DNA from: an uncultured Lachnospiraceae bacterium | Lineage (GTDB): Bacteria; Bacillota; Clostridia; Lachnospirales; Lachnospiraceae | NCBI GenBank assembly: GCA_910585935.1 | Contig: CAJUHN010000146.1 | Location: forward strand, 1-9,770 | Direction of reading: 5' to 3' | Length of the DNA: 9,770 bases | In this document: in pieces, positions 6,626 through 9,770 of the stretch | Layout: each line of letters opens with the position of its first letter | How positions within the stretch are numbered: position 1 is the stretch's first letter | Made by a program: the position numbers and the translations under genes | Notes under the pieces: generated by a model | Told to the model about the DNA's origin: nothing | What the model saw: the letters and a program-made list of their open reading frames with translations, nothing else | The model's database searches: none

Positions 6626-7135
6626 CTATTTCTCATTTCTTCCACAGCATTTTTTATATTTCTTCCCACTGCCACATGGACATGGATCGTTTGGATAAAC
6701 TTTAGTTTCTTTTATCACTGTATTAGATTTCTTTTGTTCTTTATAAAGTTCTTTTCTTCTCTCTTTTGGCAATAGTTCTTCCCACATTGGCAGTGTATAT
6801 AACCACTCCGCCTTTGCCTCTACCATATTATAATATAACTTTTCTTTATCATATCCTAAATTTACCACTGTATCTTCTGTCATTTCTTCAATGGGATTAG
6901 GGCTGATTAAACTGTCATTGATTCCATCTAAAAATCCCACCATAATATTAAGTTCACAACCATACCTCTGCGCTAATTCCTTCACTGTTCCTTTTACTAC
7001 TTCTTCTGGTTTTGAAAGGATTCTTTCATAAATTCCTTTTTCAATCTGAAAATAATTAGTCCAAAACTCTGTGCTCTCTTTTTCGCTTACTTCTTCTGAA
7101 TATGCCTGCTTTCTCCAGATCTCTAATAATGTCAT
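6626..7135 (-). CDS. SEC-C metal-binding motif protein
   Basis: This is a 169-residue protein of unknown role ending in a SEC-C motif. YPNDPCPCGSGKKYKKCCG places the four metal ligands at C152, C154, C163 and C164; in SecA the same motif binds Zn(II) and helps contact SecB. The rest of the protein is helical and acidic, with no SecA ATPase region, so it is a free-standing SEC-C protein, a common type in clostridial genomes. GAGGG lies about nine bases before the ATG, and a promoter lies at 7177-7204. It is transcribed alone and converges on the ABC importer. A role in protein handling or stress is possible but not shown by the sequence. Confidence 0.9.
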   Translation of the reverse strand: MTLLEIWRKQAYSEEVSEKESTEFWTNYFQIEKGIYERILSKPEEVVKGTVKELAQRYGCELNIMVGFLDGINDSLISPNPIEEMTEDTVVNLGYDKEKLYYNMVEAKAEWLYTLPMWEELLPKERRKELYKEQKKSNTVIKETKVYPNDPCPCGSGKKYKKCCGRNEK

Positions 7136-7176
7136 CTTTTAATTCCCTCTTTCTGTTTCCTAAATTTTTTTATAGT

Positions 7177-7204
7177 AGTGTATAAAACAATTTATCCCGT
7201 CAAT
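7177..7204 (-). promoter_or_regulatory. Promoter of the SEC-C gene
   Basis: On the minus strand TTGACG (7204-7199) and TACACT (7182-7177) are separated by 16 bases. The start would fall near 7170, about 35 bases before the ATG at 7135. Confidence 0.5.
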
Positions 7205-7290
7205 ACTAAAGTTAATCCCTCTATCGTACTACAAACGGTGACTGTTTCCTATGGATTCCCCCTCCAATCAAAAACTCTCACTTATAAAAG

Positions 7291-7399
7291 CAGTGCGGGA
7301 GGGACTACGAAAGAGAAAGAAATACTTATCCTCCCCTTAATAGCCAGATTATACAAAACAGCAGAATCAACCTGTGCTTTTGTATAATCTGGTTTTTTT
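7291..7399 (+). ncRNA. Candidate small RNA 1 with C-rich anti-SD seed
   Basis: This predicted transcript of about 105 bases ends at a strong Rho-independent terminator (7344-7399). Just before the terminator stem is a 19-nt sequence, AAATACTTATCCTCCCCTT (7320-7338), repeated exactly at 7693-7711. CCTCCCC is complementary to Shine-Dalgarno sequences, as in C-rich regulatory RNAs of other Firmicutes such as RsaE/RoxS and LhrC. GGGAGG near 7298 could pair with the seed and mask it. The only nearby -10 is TATAAA (7283-7288), without a clear -35, so the 5' end is uncertain. Confidence 0.4.
7344..7399 (+). terminator. Strong Rho-independent terminator of candidate RNA 1
   Basis: CCAGATTATACAAAA (7344-7358) and TTTTGTATAATCTGG (7378-7392) form a perfect 15-bp stem with a 19-base loop, followed by seven T (7393-7399). 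No plus-strand protein gene precedes it, so its transcript is otherwise unexplained. Confidence 0.85.
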
Positions 7400-7670
7400 A
7401 CTTTAAAGACAATCTCTTTTTTCTAATAAACTCACTTTATTTTATAGATTTTCTTTTTTTGAATAATTTGTTTTATGTCTTATTTTCTACATTTTTATTC
7501 ATTTGCAGATAAATTCAACTAATTTTATCATACAAATGATATAAAGTAAAGGGCATTTATTATTAAACCTAAAAACTTTTTGACTATTTCACTATACAAA
7601 TATTTCTGATATAGTTTCATCAAAAACTTTTTCGTTTTTTGTTTATTTTTATTTATATTGGATATACTTT
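7400..7670. other. AT-rich intergenic stretch
   Basis: There is no convincing ORF. AAAAACTTTTT occurs at 7571-7581 and 7622-7632. TGATATAGT (7607-7615) is an extended -10 and could be an alternative, more distal promoter for candidate RNA 2. Nothing else is recognised. Confidence 0.4.
7639..7668 (+). promoter_or_regulatory. Possible promoter of candidate small RNA 2
   Basis: TTGTTT (7639-7644), 18 bases, TATACT (7663-7668) would start transcription near 7675. The -35 is weak, and TGATATAGT at 7607-7615 is an alternative. Confidence 0.4.
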
Positions 7671-7674
7671 AGTC

Positions 7675-7755
7675 AGCACAAAAGAAGAGTTTAAATACTT
7701 ATCCTCCCCTTTTTTATTCCCTCTAATACAATTTCTCGTATTAGGGGGAATTTTT
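7675..7755 (+). ncRNA. Candidate small RNA 2, sibling of RNA 1
   Basis: This predicted RNA of about 80 bases has a purine-rich 5' end (AAAAGAAGAG), then the same 19-nt seed AAATACTTATCCTCCCCTT (7693-7711), then a terminator hairpin (7716-7755). The order of unpaired C-rich seed followed by terminator matches Gram-positive antisense regulators that block ribosome binding sites. TATCCTCC is exactly complementary to GGAGGATA in the ribosome binding region of the EEP gene (2919-2926), though anti-SD matches are common. No protein frame fits. If the upstream -10 at 7610 is used, the RNA would be about 135 bases. Confidence 0.45.
7716..7755 (+). terminator. Rho-independent terminator of candidate RNA 2
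   Basis: ATTCCCTCTAATAC (7716-7729) pairs with GTATTAGGGGGAAT (7738-7751), 14 bp including one G-U pair, with an 8-base loop and a T run to 7755. No coding gene lies upstream on this strand. Confidence 0.8.
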
Positions 7756-7824
7756 ATACTACTTTAGTTACAAAATCTCTCATACTCTAAATTCAACGTA
7801 AAAAAATATTATTATAAAAAATAC

Positions 7825-7880
7825 AAAAAAATCAAGAAAACATAGCTATTATCTATATCTATTTTTCTCTTGATTTTTTT
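7825..7880. terminator. Terminator of the WG-repeat gene, usable on both strands
   Basis: AAAAAATCAAG (7825-7835 with G at 7836) pairs with CTTGATTTTTT (7869-7879), and further A/T pairing lies inside the loop. On the minus strand the U-rich arm comes last, as expected for a terminator 64 bases beyond the WG-repeat stop codon. Confidence 0.65.
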
Positions 7881-7943
7881 AGATTTATTTTAAAACCAGC
7901 GAATGATCTCCTCATTTATAGAAATGGGACAATTCTTACTATT

Positions 7944-9572
7944 TTATGTTAAGTGGCATAATTTCTCTATAAATTCTTTAAAATTTTCCGCTATCTTAAT
8001 AATAGTAAAATCATATTCTGGATTTATATATACTACACAAGGTTCTCCTTCTTTTCCACACTCTCTGTAATCTAAAAATATCATATCCTGATCGTCAGAA
8101 CAACAGGTGCAAATAGCTACTCCAATATCTGGATATCCTCCATCCTCTATCCAAAAACGGCTTCCAAATATTCCGCCTAATGAATATGTCTTTTTTGTAC
8201 CTATTCCAAAGATTCCCTCTAATAAAATTTGTTTTCCACTTTCTTCCAATCCTTCCACATCAGGCAAAACATAAGAAACATGTTTTAAAATACCGCCATT
8301 ATGCGATTTCATCAATTCTATATAAGAAAAAGGAAGTTTATATTGAACCTGCTCTTCTACCTCTTTTATTATCTCTTCTGTAGGAAAATCACAATGATAT
8401 GCCACCAAAGAATAATCATCTTCCTGCCAAAAATCCGCAAAATCATATCCCTTCCAATAGGTACATGATAGCACAGATTGTTCTGTCTTTAATAAAAATA
8501 GTTTATTCTGATTTTTATCATATTGAACATAAAAATCATCCATTCGCTTTATCCAGCCCTCTGCCAGAGGTGATATCAACTGATTTTTTTCATTAATACA
8601 CCCATATTTCCCTTCTACGTTTATCCCTGCGATTCCATCTTGAAAAAATTCCCAAACATCAGTATAAGAACAAGGAATTACCTCTTCCCCTTTCACATTA
8701 ATAAAACCCCATTTTTCATTTTTACGCACGGCTGCAAAACCTTTACAAAATTCAGCGATATCAGAATATTTACAAGGAATAACCTCTTCATTCTTTTTAT
8801 TAACAAATCCCCACTTTCCTTTTCTTCTCACAGCACATAAACCATCATTAAAATAAGCATCACATAAAGAATAAATATCATTATTCTCAAACGGCAAAAT
8901 GATATTTTCTTCTTTATCGATAAGCCCCCATTTTTTTCGCTGAATATTTACCGAACAATATCCATCTAAAAAGGTATTCACTTCTACATAATTATGCGGA
9001 ATAACAAGTTCTCCCTTTTTATCAATAAACCCCCATTTTTTCTTTAATACAGCAGCAAGACCATTAGAAAATCCCCCTGCCTCTTTATATTCAAAAGGAA
9101 CTACTACTTCATTCTGTATATTGAGAAAACCATATTTTCCATTTAAAACAGCTCCAAAAAGTCCATCTGTTGCGCCAAAAACACGGTCGTATACAAATGG
9201 AATCACGATTTCTCCCTTTTTATTAATCACACCATATTTTCCATCTTTCTTGACAACAGCAACTCCCTCTACAAAACGATAAGCTGCTTCAAATGTAGGA
9301 GGAATCACTAATTCTCCGTTTTGGTTTAAATAACCATATCTTCCATCTTTATGAATAGTAGCCATACCCCTATAAAAATCTATAATATTCTCATAAATAT
9401 AAGGTGAAATCCATTCCCCTTCTAAATTCATAAATCTATCATAAGATCCTTCTTTATCACAAAGAATTATAATTCCTTCAGAAAAAAACTTGGGATAAAC
9501 ATGAAACGAGTTAAAATCTATTTCATTTTGTAATTTTAAATGTGATACCACATGTTCTATTCTCTTGTCCAT
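7944..9572 (-). CDS. WG-repeat protein with C-terminal SMI1/KNR4 (SUKH) domain
   Basis: This is a 542-residue protein in two parts. From about residue 25 to 365 it carries eight to nine tandem WG-type repeats of roughly 30-35 residues, with cores such as KYGVINKKGEIVIPFVY and KWGFIDKKGELVIP; such repeats build beta-rich scaffolds, probably for binding. From about 392 to 540 is a SUKH domain: LPFSYIELMKSHNGG, FWIEDGGYPDIGVAI, QDMIFLDYRECGKEGEP and a final helix NFKEFIEKL. SUKH proteins are often immunity proteins against polymorphic toxins, but no toxin gene is in the window. There is no signal peptide, so it is probably cytoplasmic. The chosen ATG at 9572 follows AAGGGGAAAG by about eight bases. 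The longer in-frame start at 9632 lies in the promoter -35 and is rejected. Confidence 0.88.
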   Translation of the reverse strand: MDKRIEHVVSHLKLQNEIDFNSFHVYPKFFSEGIIILCDKEGSYDRFMNLEGEWISPYIYENIIDFYRGMATIHKDGRYGYLNQNGELVIPPTFEAAYRFVEGVAVVKKDGKYGVINKKGEIVIPFVYDRVFGATDGLFGAVLNGKYGFLNIQNEVVVPFEYKEAGGFSNGLAAVLKKKWGFIDKKGELVIPHNYVEVNTFLDGYCSVNIQRKKWGLIDKEENIILPFENNDIYSLCDAYFNDGLCAVRRKGKWGFVNKKNEEVIPCKYSDIAEFCKGFAAVRKNEKWGFINVKGEEVIPCSYTDVWEFFQDGIAGINVEGKYGCINEKNQLISPLAEGWIKRMDDFYVQYDKNQNKLFLLKTEQSVLSCTYWKGYDFADFWQEDDYSLVAYHCDFPTEEIIKEVEEQVQYKLPFSYIELMKSHNGGILKHVSYVLPDVEGLEESGKQILLEGIFGIGTKKTYSLGGIFGSRFWIEDGGYPDIGVAICTCCSDDQDMIFLDYRECGKEGEPCVVYINPEYDFTIIKIAENFKEFIEKLCHLT

Positions 9573-9603
9573 TTTTCTTTCCCCTTTTTTTAAATCTATC
9601 TTC

Positions 9604-9632
9604 ATTTTAATACTTGGTAAAAATATTGTCAA
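9604..9632 (-). promoter_or_regulatory. Promoter of the WG-repeat/SUKH gene
   Basis: On the minus strand a consensus -35 TTGACA (9632-9627) is followed after exactly 17 bases by TAAAAT (9609-9604). The start would be near 9597, giving a leader of about 25 bases and fixing translation at 9572. Confidence 0.8.
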
Positions 9633-9698
9633 ATTTTATTCTAGATATTTTTCGATTTTTTTATTTTGAAACCTCTCCTGTTATAGTTTAGGTTGCTT

Positions 9699-9770
9699 GA
9701 AAGTCAAAGGGGGAACGCTACGGCAAAGAAGTATTCCAGCGAAGCCGCGCTTTCGCTCCGTTCCAGACGT
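9699..9770 (+). repeat. Structured dispersed repeat, copy C, cut by window end
   Basis: GGCAAAGAAGTATTCC (9722-9737) is the element's terminal sequence. AGCGAA and TTCGCT (9738-9757) form its first hairpin. Positions 9724-9757 match copy B at 33 of 34 bases. The preceding CAAAGGGGGAACGCTA resembles the left flank of copies A and B. The second half lies beyond the window. Confidence 0.75.

Noticed and set aside
7178..7387. 69-codon plus-strand frame upstream of the terminator at 7344
   Set aside because: It has no ribosome binding site, overlaps the SEC-C promoter, and ends inside the terminator stem; composition does not look coding.
7320..7711. Minus-strand reading of the 19-mer as ribosome binding sites (AAGGGGAGGATAAG)
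   Set aside because: No ATG, GTG or TTG at suitable spacing opens a meaningful frame after either copy on the minus strand, and the terminators are correctly oriented only for the plus strand.
8180..8840. Short plus-strand frames opposite the WG-repeat gene
   Set aside because: They are shadows of a long, well-supported minus-strand gene and lack ribosome binding sites.

Overview
The window is AT-rich (roughly 30% GC by eye) with strong AGGAGG-type ribosome binding sites, sigma-A-type promoters with extended -10 boxes, and a tRNA gene lacking an encoded CCA. Together with protein families common in gut Clostridia, this suggests a low-GC Clostridia member, probably Lachnospiraceae. The family-level placement is inference.

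Layout. (1) 48-2602: a plus-strand feoA-feoB ferrous iron uptake pair. feoA has a good ribosome binding site and an intact reading frame, but ATA where the start codon should be. (2) About 2657-2803: a copy of a structured dispersed repeat. (3) 2932-3714: an endonuclease/exonuclease/phosphatase-fold hydrolase with its own promoter. (4) About 3825-3977: a second, inverted copy of the repeat, flanked by an 8-bp direct repeat. (5) 4101-4172: tRNA-Thr(CGT) with promoter and terminator. (6) 4309-4527: a 72-residue acidic protein of unknown function, followed by a perfect hairpin. (7) 4855-6418: a two-gene ABC importer (ATPase plus permease, nitrate/sulfonate/taurine type) with no substrate-binding protein in the window. 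(8) 6626-7135, minus strand: a SEC-C zinc-motif protein, converging on the importer with a shared bidirectional terminator. (9) 7136-7943: about 800 bases without a convincing protein gene. It holds two Rho-independent terminators on the plus strand, each just downstream of the same 19-nt CCTCCCC-containing sequence, and looks like two sibling small RNA genes. (10) 7944-9572, minus strand: a WG-repeat protein with a C-terminal SMI1/KNR4 (SUKH) domain and a strong promoter. (11) About 9699-9770: a third repeat copy cut by the window end.

The genes do not form one pathway. FeoA and FeoB act together in iron uptake, and the ATPase and permease form the core of one importer. The other genes are independent units with their own signals. 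The most unusual features are the non-coding ones: the paired C-rich small RNA candidates, the three-copy structured repeat, and the ATA start of feoA.
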